A DNA stretch of 64,000 nt from Hibiscus mutabilis (GCA_019671005.1 CM033721.1:53946364-54010363), one strand, 5' to 3'; shown: positions 44,584 to 56,816, counted from the stretch's first letter. Numbers and translations are program-made. Notes: generated by a model not told the origin, from the letters alone.

Positions 44584-46280
44584 TTAAAGGTCATCTTTTT
44601 GCTTCTTCAATCGTTGAGGGAATGGTGGTGGGGATCTTTCTTTTGCTATAGCAATGTTCTGTTCTCCATCAGCAGGTTTGTTTGTCGAGACATCATTCTC
44701 TTTCCCTTCTTGAGTTGACTCTTCTTGCAAAGCTGATTCTTTAGCCATAAAATTAGGGCTGGGGTCTTCCACTTTCTTTCCCCCAAACTCATCTTCTTTG
44801 TTAAGTTGGGTGCCACTCCTCAAAATGAGTGCATTACACTTCTCCTTGCCATGATTTTTAGTGACTTTAGTATCACTAGGCAAACTACCTTGAGGCCGAG
44901 CATGTAGAGCTTGTGCAATCTGTCACATTTGGGTTTCCAAAGCCTTCAAAGAAGAGTTATGGCTTTGGAGAAATGCACATTGGCTCTTTATAGACACTGC
45001 ATGGTCTTGGAATAAAGCCTTTGTGATTGACATAAAATCTTGGAGAGTAGCTTCCAAAGAACTGTTGTTCGATGAAGAGGTTGAACCCTTGTTATCATTT
45101 TGCCATGGCATATTTTGCTGAAAACCTTGGGATTCAGTTTGATTGTAGTGCCTACTCAAACTGTCAGCATTGTGGTTTCCTTGATTTCCCTAAGAAAGAT
45201 TAGGATGCTGACGCCAGCCTAGATTATAAGTGTTTGAGTAGGGGTTGTGATTATTGTTGTTAAAGTTTTCCACATAGTTGGTAGACTCGTGATTTTCAGG
45301 ACACTCACTCACATGATGGGTTTTATCGCACCGAACACAAGTAGTGACCACTTTTGCTTCCTTTAGCTCACTTGGATGTTGAAGGTTCTTTAGCATGGTA
45401 GTGATGGCCAACAATTACGCTGAAACTGACTCGTTGTTGTCGAGCTCACACGCCCCATGAGTTCTCCTTCCTGTACTGTCTCGAAGTAAGAAATTGGTAG
45501 TCATTTTTGCGATCTTGTCAAGGATATCAAATGCTTCTTGAGGTGACTTGTCCAGCAAAGTGTCGTTTGTTGAAGCATCCAACATCACCATTGTGGGAGC
45601 ATTGACACCATTGTAGAACATGACGACTTCCGTCCAGTCTTGAAATCCATGATTTGTACACTTGCGGAGAAATCCCTTATATCTATCCCAACACTCGTAC
45701 ATTGACTTGTCATAGCTTGACGAAAGGAGGCTATGTCATTCCTCAACTGAGTGTTCATGTTAGGTGGATTATACCGTAGCAAAAAACTTTTGCACAGATC
45801 TGACCACGATTCCATAGAACTTGCTGGTACTCCACTCAACCAAGCTCGTGCTCGATCACACAAAGAATAAGGAAATAGCTTGAGCTTCAATACATCTTCA
45901 TGCACACCCTGTTGTCGGAAAGAATCACATACTTCCAAAAATGCTCAAATGTGTTGTCTTGCATCTTCATGAGGCGATCCACCAAACTACCCAATGGAAT
46001 TCAACATATTGAACATTACGGGCTTGAGTTCAAAATGAGATGCTTGAATCTCAGGAGCTACAATTCCAGGATTTAGATCATCCAAGATAGGATTCAAGTG
46101 GTCTCTAATAGCTCAAGGTCAAACTATTGTTGCAGCATTAAGGTTATCCAGATTTTCATCTACTTCATTGCGACCTCTATACATGGTTTTTAAGGCTTCT
46201 TGTATGAGTCTTCTTTGGCGAAACAAGTGCTTGTTTCAGGTACTATAGGTGTTAAGGGTTCTTCGGGTCTTCCTCAGGTC
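44584..46280 (-). pseudogene. Element 3 gag
   Basis: Minus strand: N-terminal MTRGRPEEPLTPIVPE-like start (near 46275), capsid core LFPYSLCDRARAWLSGVPA and SWSDLCKSFLLRYNPPN (45860-45780; the LFPxSL...A..WL...SW..L signature of plant gypsy Gag), FYNGVNAPTMVMLDASTND, EAFDILDKI, a zinc knuckle CVRCDKTHHVSEC (CX2CX3HX4C, 45300-45340), an Asn-rich tract, a coiled segment, then ALILRSGTQL (44820), a motif usual before Athila protease. Several frame breaks (45585, 45415, 45190, 44923). Confidence 0.84.
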
Positions 46281-46389
46281 ATGCAATAGCACAAAACCTA
46301 AAACGGTAAACACAAACAAGAAATAAATCTATACAAAAAGAAGAAATAAAATGGTGCAAAAACTAAACTCAAAATAACCAACTGCCAAT

Positions 46390-46406
46390 CCCCGACAACG
46401 ACGCCA
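46390..46406 (-). promoter_or_regulatory. PBS of element 3 (tRNA-Asp type)
   Basis: Minus-strand TGGCGTCGTTGTCGGGG, six bases from the LTR end. Compared with the usual Athila PBS TGGCGCCGTTGCCGGGG it has two transitions. Confidence 0.8.
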
Positions 46407-46412
46407 AAAACT

Positions 46413-47867
46413 TGTTGCATGATGTGATGTACTATAAATGATACGCAAATAGTGCAAGTATACACATCAAACAAGTAGTAAAGTGATGAGTGAGTATCGT
46501 CTCCACGGGGATTGGAGGCCAAATTTAGCTTCGCTTAACACACAAAACACAAACTGAAAGTAAATGTGGTAGCAATTGGCAATAGGTTTAGAAATGCTGT
46601 AGCAAACAATTGTAATAAATGATATGCAAATAGTGCAAGTATACACATCGAACAAGTGGTAAAGTGATGAGTGAGTATCGTCTCAAGTGTATGAAACTCT
46701 CTAATGGAATGACAGGCTAGGCTTGCTATGGATATCTATGTCTAAGCCTGAAAAATGTCTCGAACTATCTTGCCCACAACACGTTCGGCAGAGCTTACCA
46801 AGATGTCTCTACACTATCTCTAGCAAGGAACCTGATAAGAAGAATGCTATGGCAATACCTCTCATCATAAACCCTAACATACAATTATCTTTTAAGTTCT
46901 ACTCTTTTTAGCCGTTAAAACTCTATCCTTATCTCTAAGGTAAGTTAGGATTTTGCCTCTCAGCATCAAACCTCATTGTCCACGTGGATCTAAGCCTAAC
47001 TCTCTTAAATATTAAGCTATCAAACTCTTAAGGAAAGGCTAACTCTCGAATGCTCTTACAAGCTCAAGGCATAAAAGAACAATGGACAAAGCATGAAAGG
47101 AACAAGAAAGCAGCGAAACATTCATTCAAACTAGAAACAGTAAAACCATAACAAGCCCAAGCCACTTAAATTAGTTCATGGTTGGGCAAATATCATCCAT
47201 AATCATACGTTCAAAACAACCCATCCAAATACTAGGAAATGAGAAAGTAAAAGCAACTAAAGGAAAGGAAAAACTCCAAAGCCGCCTTGGACTGTTGTGA
47301 AACACTCTAATCTCACTGCTTCTCTCAAAGGCCAGCAAGAACACCCCTTGGATGTTTAACAATGGAGGACACCACGATGGAGAATACAAAAAAAGGCAGC
47401 CACTTTTTTCTCTCTTTCTTAGCTCACTCAATATCTTTTTTTCTCCTCTTCCTTTAATGTGGGTGTCCTTTTCTTTATATAATGGAGGCTCCTAGGTTTT
47501 TGTGCCCTTAATTCCAAAGGAATATTCCCTTAACATGTATGGGCACAGCTGGCTAGTGGAATCACGTATGTGGGCAGCAAAATATCTTTAGTGCTTTGTC
47601 CTCTATCTCGCCTAGAAATGCTATCCAAAATGCTATGGTATTTTCCCTGCCTTGCTCCTCTTTTCCCTGCACATCACAACACCAACCAAAACCTTCCCAA
47701 ACAACACCATTTTTGCAAATAAACAAAGAAAACAAAACCAACAACACCAAATGCAACTACATGAACTAAATGCATCTATATGCCATGAAATGAGATGAAA
47801 TGGGCTTGATTTCATGCAATAACTTAAGTAAAAAGGCATGAAATGTTAACCTTTTGCAAGGTAAACA
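46413..47867 (-). repeat. 5' LTR of element 3
   Basis: Plus-strand left end TGTTGCATGATG, right end GGTAAACA (1455 bp). It is close to the partner LTR except that 46617-46685 is a second copy of the LTR's own terminal block (46433-46503), replacing the sequence present at 36475-36515. TATA-like site 47473-47481. Confidence 0.9.
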
Positions 47868-50504
47868 CTAAGCTTAGCCGTATCGATACCGTTATAAGGT
47901 GTATCGATACATGTTCCTGTCTAAATCGATTTAGTGATTAAATTGAAAAGATTAGAAGTAGGAGATGACTCACCTACTTGCTTGCCACCCCTTCACGTGA
48001 GATGGCTCAGAAAGGATGGTGAATGGCCATCAATTGCCTAAAATGTGAGAAAAGAGATGAATTGATGAAATTAATAAAATAAGCTTACCCTTTGCCAAGG
48101 GAAAACTTCCTATTGGCCCTTGGTAAGGGGAGAAATGATTTGGATGATAGTTTCCTTAATAAGGAAATAAAGAAAAGCTCTCTCTCTTGTTTTGAATTCA
48201 CCATAACCTAATTTATCTTCTGTTTGAAGAAGGTTAAGCACACACATCCATTGTCATCTTCAAGCTTAAGCTAAAGCAAGCACCTCGATCCAATCCTTGG
48301 CCTTTGTGTGATTTCGATACACCAATTGAAAACTTGTAATTGGGTAAGTAAAACCCCTATGTCAATTTGAAGATTCCATCAATCCTTAGAGTTTAATTTC
48401 AAGATTTAAGTCTTGAATGTTCAAGCTAAGCCCATGTGTAAGGAAGCCAATTTCTTTGTTTCCAATGTTGTCTACAAGCTTTGGTAAGCTTGAAAAACAT
48501 TTGTGAATCATTAGTTTCAATTCTAATGGAATTCCTAATTTTTGAATTAGCTCAAGTGGTGGAAGACAAGCCATCTTTGCCATCAACTATTCTGAATTCT
48601 TGCGAGGCAAGGGGATTGTAATCTGAGAATTTTGAAGCCTCATATTGCTAAGTGAGTGTAGTTATGTCTCGGGATTAGCTAGGTGCCCTCCTGGTTGCAT
48701 TGAATTGTGTTTACGTTGTGTATTCATTTGGATACCTCAAGTAGAGCTTACAAGGTACGAATCTCATATGGTAAGGGTGGTAAGGTCACTCCATTGTTTG
48801 TGGTGCATTTTGATGCCTTATGATTCATTTGTCACATGTTATATCTAAAAAATGTTTAATGTTAATATTTGACATCCATAGGAATTATTATGATGTTTGA
48901 AATAGTATGATATGTGAGTTGGAGCCAAGGCTCAATTTGTGATCCGACGTGATATGGCCTAAGGGCACAAAGGTAAGTTTTATGATGATATGTGTAACCT
49001 TGGACACTTGTGGAAATTGGCTACAATTGGCATGCCATAGGGTTATCGGAGCTTACTAAGTAAAGGATTAGACTACGATCGGGGGCTACAACCTATATGT
49101 AGGGAGAACAGGTTGGACTGTGTAAGGGACTCCGGAACTACAGTTCAAGGCTAAGGCCTATTTCTGATATGTGTGGCGTACAGGGGAATCTGTGTATCCA
49201 TTGGTTGCTATGTCCAAGGAAATGATATGTATTTGTGTTTTACATTTAACATACAAAAATATAATACTTTACTTTGAGTATGATCTATGTATGATTAATG
49301 GTGTACATTGTCATTCAAGCATGCTTACATGTCATTCATGCCATTAAGGAGCTTATTGAGCATTTGTTATATCTACCTCACTAGGCTATGTAAGCCTAAC
49401 AATCGTGTGTCTCATGCATTTCAGGATCTTGAAGAATTCCAAGCATCGATCGTGTGGTTGAAGTTGCAAGTCACTCTCATCACCTCCATGTATGCTTACA
49501 TTTTGTTTTGAACTCATATTAAGGTGGCATAAGGCTTAGACATGTTACATTTGCCTATTTTGATATTTGTATAATAGACTAAAAGTACCTAGGTGTTATA
49601 TGTGAAATATAGTGTGTTTGGGAATTAGTAAACTAGTTAGCTTTCGCCTAAAGGTACTAAAAGGTAAAAATTGGGTAAATGGATTCAAATCGCTCTAAAC
49701 TTTTGTATGCTAATAGGTTTATGGATTATTAACTTGCTGGTAAAATTTCATCATATTTGGACATCGTTCAACATGTTAAATCGGCTAAACGCCAGATAAA
49801 ATTTTTCATTACAAGACAGGCGTATCGATACGGGTCAAGTTGTATCGATACGGCCTTGCATATTTGGTCTTGGTAAAACATATCGTATCGATACGCAAAA
49901 TGGGGTGTATTGATATGGTTCTTGGCAGTAAGGTCAAGAAAATAAATTGTATTGATACGGGCTTAAGGCATATCAAAACGGATTAACCTTAGTCAACCTG
50001 TACTAATACAGGTTATGGCGTATCGATATAGGATTTGGGTAGAGTCTAATGAAGATGTGATTTGTGTGTACCTGTACTAATACAGGTTATGGCGTATCGA
50101 TACAGGTAGTTAATTCTGTTAGTAGACTTAAACTACAACTTTAAATAGTTTACAAATTGGTCACTAAACTTTAAATGGTCTAATTGGATAAGTACATGAC
50201 CTTCGTTAGTAACAAAATTTCACAAGCTAGTATTTGGAAGGTTAGATTTTAGATTAGTAACATGAATTTCTGTTAAGGACCCTTAACTTGTAAAATTTAC
50301 AGTTCGGTCTCTAAGTTCGAAAAAGTTTAAAATTAACCCCAAATTGAGTAAGATATTAATAAGTTAGTTTGATAAGTTGTAAAAGAGAATAATAAGACAT
50401 TCCAAACAAGATTTTGAACTTTGATTAAGCTTTCGATCTCCGAATATGTTTTCGGGTAACACTTTCTGACCCAGCTCTTTACTAGGCCGGGAAGGGGTGC
50501 TACA
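47868..50504 (+). repeat. Family T LTR1, 3' segment
   Basis: Continues LTR1 after element 3 and ends GGGGTGCTACA. With 35995-36274 it totals about 2.9 kb. Several GTATCGATAC palindromes (47880-47889, 47901-47910, 49822-49831, 49842-49851, 49885-49894, 50094-50103). Its first half differs from LTR2 while its last about 1 kb is nearly identical to it. Open frames within it are not genes. Confidence 0.9.
49820..50105. repeat. GTATCGATAC palindrome cluster
   Basis: Self-complementary 10-mers GTATCGATAC (exact at 49822, 49842, 49885, 50094) interspersed with degenerate forms such as GTATTGATAC and GTACTAATAC. Equivalent clusters lie at 56130-56415 and 62440-62720. Confidence 0.85.
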
Positions 50505-50508
50505 TTTG

Positions 50509-50520
50509 TGGTATCAAAGC
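50509..50520 (+). promoter_or_regulatory. PBS, family T internal copy 1 (iMet type)
   Basis: TGGTATCAAAGC four bases after the LTR end, one base off the iMet PBS TGGTATCAGAGC. Confidence 0.85.
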
Positions 50521-50665
50521 TTAGGTTTAGTCGATTCTAGGACTAAACCGAGGCTTATCATGAGTCTACATGTGCATATGCCACCTAGGAGTTTATTTGT
50601 GTATGTTATACTGACTTGTAACTAACACGATCTAACCTTTTCAATTTGATTCGACTTAAGAATGT

Positions 50666-51898
50666 TTGTATCCAATGATAGGCGTTTCTAACCCACTAGG
50701 AGATAGTGTGGTTATACGGTTGATTTGTAAAGCTTTTCCTCTGAGGATCCAAGGGATCCTATTTTCGGCCAATTTAATGGTCTTGCCCTTCCATGAGTTC
50801 GATCTTATCCTAGGCCTTGATTGTTTGGCTAAACATCAAGCCTGGGTGGATTGTTCAAAGAAGAAGCTATACCTCTATGGACTCAGCAAGGAAAGCATAA
50901 CTTTGATGAAAACCAAGCTCAAGCCTAAGGCAGCCATTATATGTGCTATGGAGTTCAAAGAAGATCCCAAGCTCAAGAATGTTTCAGTAGTAAAGGAATT
51001 CCCTGATGTGTTTCCCGATGAACTTTTGGGACTCCCTCTAACCCAAGAAGTAAAATTCAGAATCAAAATGCAATCGAGGACTACACCAGTCTCCATTGCT
51101 CCTTATAGGATGGCTCCGATCGAATTGAAAGAGCTGAAGGCTCAAATCCAAGATCATTTGGATAAGGGATTTATCCGACTGAGTTCCGCACACTAGGGAG
51201 CACCAGTTTCTTTTCAAGAAGAAAGATGGATCGATATGACTATGCATTGATTATCATCAGCTGAATAAGGTACAATTAAGAATAAGTATCCGTTACCGAG
51301 GATCGATGACCTATTTGATCAGTTAAAGGATGCATCTATCTTCTCTAAGATAGACCTACGACCCAGGTACTATCAAATGTTAGTGAACGAGCCCGATGTT
51401 CCAAAGACTACCTTCCGAACCAGATATGGCCACTACGAGTTTCTAGCAATGCCTTTTAGGCTTACGAATGCACCTGTAGCCTTTATGGATTTAATGAATC
51501 ATGATTTCCAGCCTTATCTAGATAGATTCATGGTTGTGTTTATAGATGACATCTTGGTCTATTCCAAGGACACTACCACTCATGAAGAACATCTCTAGAT
51601 TGTGCTACAAACTCTTCGGGAGAAATAGCTGTACGCTAAGTTCAGTAAATGTGAATTCTGGCTATTTTAAGTATCCTTTCTGGGACATGTGATCTCTTCT
51701 GCGAGAATTCAAGTTGACCCAAAAAAGATTCAAGCAATTCTTGTGTGGGTTCCTCCCAAGAATGTTGGAGAAGTTCATTATTTTATGGGCCTTGCAGGCT
51801 ACTACCGTAGATTCGTTAAGGGGTTCTCGATGGTCGTTGCACCCTTGATGAAACTTCTCTATAAAAAACTCCTTTTGTATGGATAGTGGAGCAATAGA
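50666..51898 (+). pseudogene. Family T pol copy 1: half protease and RT
   Basis: Gag and the protease active site are missing: only about 150 bp separate the PBS from VSNPLGDSVVIRLICKAFPLRIQG, which is mid-protease. Then FDLILGLDCLAKHQAWVDC, KEFPDVFPDELLGLP, PYRMAPIELKELK (stop at 51194). RT follows with frame breaks: DLFDQLKDASIFSKIDLRPRYYQM, FRTRYGHYEFLAMPFRLTNAPVAF, FMVVFIDDILVYSKD (51530-51560, catalytic DD present) and AGYYRRFVKGFSMVVAPL, ending near 51885. Stops near 51194, 51597 and 51670. The G-to-R change in MPFGL (MPFRL) is a further defect. Confidence 0.88.
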
Positions 51899-52389
51899 GG
51901 AGCTTTGATCAACTTAAGCAAGTCCTGACGCATGCCCCGGTCTTGGTGCAACCTGAATCGGGCAAGGACTTCAATGTGTACAGTGATGCATCCCACTTTG
52001 GATTAGGCTATGTACTGATGCAAAAATGAAAAGTTATAGCTTATGCCTTACGTCAGCTTAAACCACACAAGCTAAACTATTCGACTTCTGATTTTGAGCT
52101 AGCTGCTATTGTGTTTGCCTTAAAGATTTGGAGGCACTATATTTATGGTCAGAAGTGCTACTTGTACACTGATCACAAGAGCCTGAAATATCTTTTGACT
52201 CAGAAAGAGTTGAATCTCCGTCAACATCTGTGGATGGAACTTTTGAAGGACTCTGACTTGGTCATTGATTACCATCCCGGTAAGGCCAATGTTGTAGCTG
52301 ACGCTCTTAGTCGGAAGCCCACTCCCTCTCCAAGATGTTTGAATGCTCATTTTCGGCTTAAAAGCATGGCAAGTTGTTGGTTGAATTGA
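51899..52389 (+). pseudogene. Family T pol copy 1: RNase H
   Basis: FNVYSDASHFGLGYVLMQK (stop at 52027), KVIAYALRQLKPHKLNYSTSDFELAAIVFALKIWRHYIYG, YLYTDHKSLKYLLTQKELNLRQ and DYHPGKANVVADALSRKP, then a direct join to NAHFRLKSM. Catalytic SDAS and TDHK acids are present. No insert at the site where element B carries 304 bp. Confidence 0.87.
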
Positions 52390-53071
52390 GAGTTCAGTCA
52401 ACCATCGTGTCCCGAATCAAAGCACTCCAGGAGTCTAACAAGGAGTTGCAAACTATTATTGCTAAGATCAGGGATAAGCCAGATCCTGACTTTGCCATGA
52501 ATTTCGAAGGTTTATTGTGCTTTCGAAATTGTATATGTGTCTCTGATGATGATGATCTTCAGAACCAAATTCTTAGTGAAGCTTATTCGAGTCTTTTTTC
52601 TGTTTATCTTGGGGCTATCAAGATGTATAAGGACTTAAAGGAGCTATATTGGTGGTCTAGTATAAAAGGTGAAATTACGAACTCTGTTGCTAGATGTTTG
52701 ACCTACCAAAGGGTTAAAGCCGAGCACGAGGTGCCTACTGGTCTCTTGCAACCTATTGAGCTTCCATTGTTGTAAGTGGTCTACTAATGACACCGAAGAA
52801 AAATGATGCTACTTGGGTCATTGTAGATCGATTCACCTAGTCTGCTCATTTCTTTTTAGTGAGAATAGACTTTGGCTTGCCTAGTCTTGCTGACTTGTAC
52901 ATTCGTGAAGTCATCCATTTTCACAGAGTTCATGTATCCATCATCTTCGACCACAATCCGCATTTTGCATCCCGGTTTTAGAGAACCTTACATGAGGCTT
53001 TGGGAACTCGAGTGCACCTAAGCACTGCTTTCCACCCTCAAACTGATGGCCAATCTGAAAGGGTTATTAAG

Positions 53072-53137
53072 GTAACCTTATATCTCTTTTATCTATATGG
53101 ATAAGTGTTTTGTACCAATCCCGATTCTTCCTTGTAG
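53072..53137 (+). other. 66-bp intron-like insert in integrase, copy 1
   Basis: ATTAAG|GTAACC ... TTCTTCCTTGTAG|ATTCTG, with a pyrimidine-rich 3' end. Element B has uninterrupted coding sequence at the same place (IIQVLEDML, near 11420). The insert carries an in-frame TAA; removing it rejoins VIK to ILxDML. Copy 2 has a 65-bp version. Confidence 0.65.
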
Positions 53138-53896
53138 ATTCTGTAAGATATGCTACGAGTCCGTGTTATTGATTTTGGACATACGTGGGAGAAATCTCTA
53201 TCGTTAGTGGAGTTTGCGTACAACAACAGTTACCAAGCTTCGATTAAAATGGTTCCTTATGAAGCTCTTTATGGAAGAAGATGTAAAACCCTTCTCTATT
53301 GGACCGAGCTAGGTGAAGGCAAGGTGTTAGGCCCTGACATACTTCGGGAAACCGAAGAAAGGGTAGCCATCATTCGTGACCAGCTCAAAGCTGCGTTTGA
53401 TTGGTAGAAAGCTTATACTAATTTGAAAAGAAGGGAAATTCAGTATGATGTTGGTGAGAAAGCTTTCCTTAAAGTGTCTCTGTGGAAGAAGATCCTTCGT
53501 TTTGGCAAAAGGGGGAAGCTCGGTCCTCGTTTCATCAGCCCATTTGAGGTAATTGAGAGAGTTGGAACTGTTGCCTACCGACCGACTCTTCATGAAGAGT
53601 TAAGCTGTATATATAATGTCTTTCACATGTCTATGCTACAGAAGTACCGATCGGATCCTTCCCATATGATCGAGCTGAAGTCTGTGGAGATTCAGTCTAA
53701 CTTGACGTACGAGGAGGAACCAGTGCAAATCCTCACACGAGAAGTCAAGAGACTTCGAAACAAGTTAGTGCCCTTAGTGAAAGTCCATTGGAGAAGTCAC
53801 TCAGTGGAAGAGGCAACGTGGGAGCCAAAGGAAACGATGCAACAACAGTATCCTCATCTTTTCGGTTATAGTGAAAATTTGAGGACAAATTTTCTT

Positions 53897-53908
53897 AAGG
53901 GGGAGAGT
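53897..53908 (+). promoter_or_regulatory. Polypurine tract, family T copy 1
   Basis: AAGGGGGAGAGT immediately before LTR2 (TGTCACACC). Confidence 0.88.
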
Positions 53909-56812
53909 TGTCACACCCCAAAAGTCTGTCTAGTTAGAATTAGGTTCCGGTGATCGAAAATTTTGTATCGGTTATGCTCGAATGATGTAATTGCTTGATC
54001 CTTGTAATCAATTCCGATGTAATGGAAGTTATTTTGGCTTAATTGAAATTATGGGACCTTTTTGTAAGGAATGAGAATTAAGGGTTTCATTAAAAATGCT
54101 AAAAAAGTTGGATTTAAACTAGGCATATCGGTACGGTAGGGCCTGTATCGATACGGCCCAACCATTTCTAACTAACTTACCAAACTTAGCTTAGTCGTAT
54201 CGATACGGCCATAAGGTGTATCGATATGGGTCCCTGTCCAAATTGATTTAGTGATCAAATTGAAAAGATTGGAAGTAGGGGATGACTCACCTACTTGCTT
54301 GCCACCCCTTCACGTGAGATAGCTCATAAAGGATGATGAATAGTCATCATTTGCCTAAAATATGACAAAAGAGATGAATTGATGGAATTAATAAAATAAG
54401 CTACCCTTTGCCAAGGAAAACTTCCTATTAGCCCTTGGTAAGGTGGGAAATGATTAGGATGATAGTTTCCTTAATAAGGAAATAAAGAAAAGCTCTCTCT
54501 CTTGTTTTGAATTCACCATAACCAAATTCATCCTTTGTTTGAAGAAGGTTAAGCACACACATCCATTGTCATCTTCAAGCTTAAGCTAAAGCAAACACCT
54601 CAATCCAATCCTAGGCCTTTGTGTGATTTTGATACACCAATTGAAAACTTGTAATTGGGTAAGTAAAACCCCTATGTCAATTTGATGATTCCATCAATCC
54701 TTAGAGTTTAATTTCAAGATTTAAGTCTTGAATATTCAAGCTAAGCCCATGTATAAGGAAGCCAATTTCTTTGTTTCCAATGTTGTCTACAAGCTTTGGT
54801 AAGCTTGAAAAACATTTGTGAATCATTAGTTTCAATTCTAATGGAATTCTAATTTTTGAATCAGCTCAAGTGGTGGAAGACAAGCCATCTTCACCATCAA
54901 CTATTCGAATTCTTGCGAGGCAATGGGATCATAATCTGAGAATATTGAAGCCCCTATTGCTAGGTGAGTGTAGTTGTGTCTCGGGATTGGCTAGGTGTCA
55001 TCCTGGTTGTATTGAATTGTGTTTACGTTGTGTATTCATTTGGATAGCTCAAGTAGAGCTTACAAAGTACGAAACTCATATGGAAAGGGTGGTAAGGTCA
55101 CTCCATTGTTTTTGGTGCATTTTGATGCCTTATGATTCATTTGTCATATGTTATAAATAAAAATGTTTAATGTTAACATTTGACATCCATGAGAATTATT
55201 ATGATGTTTGAAATAGTATGATATGTGAGTTGGAGCCAAGGCTCAATTTGTGATCCGACGTGATATGGCCTAGAGGAACAAAGGTGAGTTTTATGATGAT
55301 ATGTGTAACCTTGGACACTTGTGGACATTGGATACAATTGGCATGCCATAGGGTTATCTGAGCTCACTAAGTAAAGGATTGACTACGTTCGGGGCTACAA
55401 CCTATTTGTGGGGAGAAAAGGTTGGATTGTGTAAGGGACATCGGAACTACATTTCAAGGCTAAGGCCTATTTCTGATATGTGTGGCATACAGGGAATCTG
55501 TGTATCCATTGGTTGCTATGTCCAAGGAAATGATATGTATTTGTGCTTTATATTTAACATACAAAAATATAATACTTTACTTTGAGTATGATCTATATAT
55601 GATTAATGGTGTACATTGTCATTCAAGCATGCTTACATGTCATTCATGCCATTAAGGAGCTTATTGAGCATTTGTTATATCTACCACACTAGGCTATGTA
55701 AGCCTAACAATCGTGTGTCTCATGCATTTCAAGATCTTGAAGAATTCCAAGCATCGATCGTGTGGTTGAAATTGCAAGTCACTCTCATCACCTCCATGTA
55801 TGCTTACATTTTGTTTTGAACTCATATTAAGGTGGCATAAGGCTTTAGACATGTTACATTTGCCTATTTTGATATTTGTATAATAGACTAAAAGTACCTA
55901 GGTGTTATATGTGAAATATAGTGTGTTTGGGAATTAGTAAACTAGTTAGCTTTCGCCTAAAGGTACTAAAAGGTAAAAATTGGGTAAATGGATTCAAATC
56001 GCTCTAAACTTTTGTATGCTAATAGGTTTATGGATTATTAACTTGCTGGTAAAATTTCATCATATTTGGACATCGTTCAACAAGTTTAAATTAGCTAAAC
56101 ACCATATAAAATTTTTCATTACAAGACAGCGTATCGATACGGGTCAAGTTGTATCGATACGGCCTTGCATATTTGGTCTTGGTAAAACATATCGTATCGA
56201 TACTCAAAATGGGGTGTATTGATATGGTTCTTGGCAGTAAGGTCAAGAAAATAAATTGTATTGATACGGGCTTAAGGCATATCAAACGGATTAACCTTAG
56301 TCAACTTGTACTAATATGGGTTATGGCGTGATCGATATAGGATTTGGGTAGAGTCTAATGAAGATGTGATTTGTGTGTACCTGTACTAATACAGGTTAAA
56401 TTTTATCGATACAGGTAGTTAATTATGTTAGTAGACTTAAACTACAGTTTTAAATAGTTTACAAATTGGTCACTAAACTTTAAATGGTCTAATTGGATAA
56501 GTACATGACCTTCGTTAGTAACAAAATTTCACAAGCTAGTATTTGGAAGGTTAGATTTTAGATTAGTAACATGAATTTCTGTTAAGGACCCTTAACTTGT
56601 AAAATTTACAGTTCGGTCTCTAAGTTCGAAAAAGTTTAAAATTAACCCCAAATTGAGTAAGATATTAATAAGTTAGTTTGATAAGTTGTAAAAGAGAATA
56701 ATAAGACATTCCAAACAAGATTTTGAACTTTGATTAAGCTTTCGATCTCCGAATATGTTTTTGGGTAACACTTTTGATGACTCTTTTTACTAGGCCGGGA
56801 AGGGGTGCTACA
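53909..56812 (+). repeat. Family T LTR2 (shared middle LTR)
   Basis: 2904 bp, TGTCACACC to GGTGCTACA. It serves as 3' LTR of copy 1 and 5' LTR of copy 2. Its 5' portion matches LTR3, its 3' portion matches LTR1, with the switch at about 55520-55800. GTATCGATAC palindromes cluster near 56130-56415. Confidence 0.92.
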
Positions 56813-56816
56813 TTTG

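Larger units (their letters stand above)
36275..47867 (-). mobile_element. Element 3: two-LTR Athila-like retrotransposon
   Basis: Complete in outline, minus strand: 3' LTR 36275-37699, PPT 37700-37714, extra ORF 38818-40236, integrase, RNase H, RT, protease, gag, PBS 46390-46406 and 5' LTR 46413-47867. It is inserted in a family T LTR: left flank CCTAG and right flank CTAAG are an imperfect target duplication, and the uninterrupted sequence is at 54170-54190. All genes carry stops or frameshifts, and RT and integrase have lost catalytic residues. Confidence 0.92.
52374..53953 (+). pseudogene. Family T pol copy 1: integrase with chromodomain
   Basis: The zinc finger is destroyed: AYSSLFSVYLGAIKMYKDL has Tyr/Leu at both His positions, and CLTYQ has lost one Cys. 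The segment with the first catalytic Asp (KWxxITxDF in element B) is deleted between PIELPLL (stop 52773) and KKNDATWVIVDRF. The second Asp (IIFDHNP) and Glu (GQSERVIK) remain. An intron-like insert (53072-53137) splits VIK from ILxDMLRVRVIDFG. The GPF-like region is ISPFEVIERVG. The chromodomain (PVQILTREVKRLRNK, VKVHWRSH, EEATWEPKE) is intact at 53720-53830. The frame ends at 53953, inside LTR2, running through the PPT. Confidence 0.88.

Noticed and set aside
48645..48848. Conserved small open frame in LTR1, also at 54870-55160
   Set aside because: Its repetition only reflects LTR homology; LTR3 and the other copies differ by substitutions with no sign of coding constraint.
50509..50520. 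tRNA-like match (iMet)
   Set aside because: Only the 12-base PBS complement is present; no tRNA cloverleaf surrounds it. The same holds at 15750, 21929, 46390 and 56817.
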